From Candidatus Amphrikana amoebophyrae (GTDB lineage: Bacteria > Chlamydiota > Chlamydiia > Chlamydiales > JACRBE01): a DNA stretch of 57,787 bases. This document shows, one piece after another, positions 57,782 through 57,787 of the stretch (its first letter is position 1; each line of letters begins with the position of its first letter). The translations under genes and the position numbers were made by a program. Below the pieces are notes generated by a model that did not search any database, was not told the DNA's origin, and saw only the letters and a program-made list of their open reading frames with translations. The stretch is from the NCBI GenBank assembly GCA_030408475.1, contig JAUHQG010000010.1:145752-203538 (forward strand), in the 5' to 3' direction.

Positions 57782-57787
57782 GAGAAA

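Overview
The window is AT-rich, densely coding bacterial DNA. Its gene content and order point to a member of the Chlamydiae outside the animal-pathogen genus Chlamydia (an 'environmental' chlamydia living in protists or arthropods). Evidence: yidC, dnaA, lgt, a small lipoprotein, a CPBP protease, a PP2C phosphatase, a NifS-like desulfurase and two CorC/CNNM-CBS proteins lie in one block, resembling the CT250-CT259 neighbourhood of C. trachomatis as I remember it. An Slc1-type secretion chaperone sits beside glgX, there is a chlamydial-type TrpR, and dciA-gyrB-gyrA-tmk-holB form one operon. No tRNA, rRNA, CRISPR array, insertion sequence or phage gene was seen.

Layout. 1-1.5 kb: end of an MscS-type channel, an unknown small gene and a MazG-like NTP pyrophosphatase. 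1.6-8.5 kb (minus): replication operon dciA-gyrB-gyrA-tmk-holB. 8.6-12 kb: tandem paralogous ankyrin-SET proteins, likely effectors. 12-14.9 kb: typA and an Inc-like membrane/coiled-coil protein. 15-23.1 kb: an apparently complete classical menaquinone pathway, menG-menF-menD-menH/menB-menA-menC-menE plus a convergent MenI-type thioesterase; menH and menB form one reading frame. 23.3-31.1 kb: TPR protein, yidC, two paralogous unknown proteins, dnaA. 31.2-33.8 kb: Slc1-like chaperone and glycogen debranching enzyme. 33.9-42.1 kb: lipoprotein, CPBP protease, a serpin, PP2C, NifS-like enzyme, then on the minus strand an alpha/beta hydrolase and two CorC-like proteins. 42.4-48.7 kb: large unknown protein, an Lgt with a long insertion, rlmH, two paralogous exported proteins and a membrane protein. 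48.9-52.1 kb: PIN-TRAM protein, acpS, an outer-membrane-like protein, trxB. 52.2-52.4 kb: a dense cluster of inverted repeats. 52.4-53.2 kb: a putative YopJ/Ulp1-like protein with a C-terminal membrane helix. 53.2-57.6 kb: trpR with a trp-operator-like palindrome, divergent from potABCD.

How the genes fit together. The men cluster would supply menaquinone from chorismate. Its genes are translationally coupled by ATGA-type overlaps. The replication operon pairs the helicase loader DciA with gyrase and DNA polymerase parts. Accessory genes scattered between the conserved blocks (ankyrin-SET pair, Inc-like protein, serpin, YopJ-like protein, exported paralogue pairs) look like host-interaction functions. 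PotABCD would import polyamines from the host cell, and TrpR would sense tryptophan, though no trp biosynthesis gene is in view.

The most interesting items are the menH-menB fusion with a strong internal ribosome binding site, the tandem ankyrin-SET proteins with an altered SET signature, the serpin, the candidate YopJ-like enzyme, the Lgt insertion, the TrpR self-operator and the hairpin cluster at 52.2-52.4 kb. All functional calls come from reading the sequence and from memory of the families; no database search was made.
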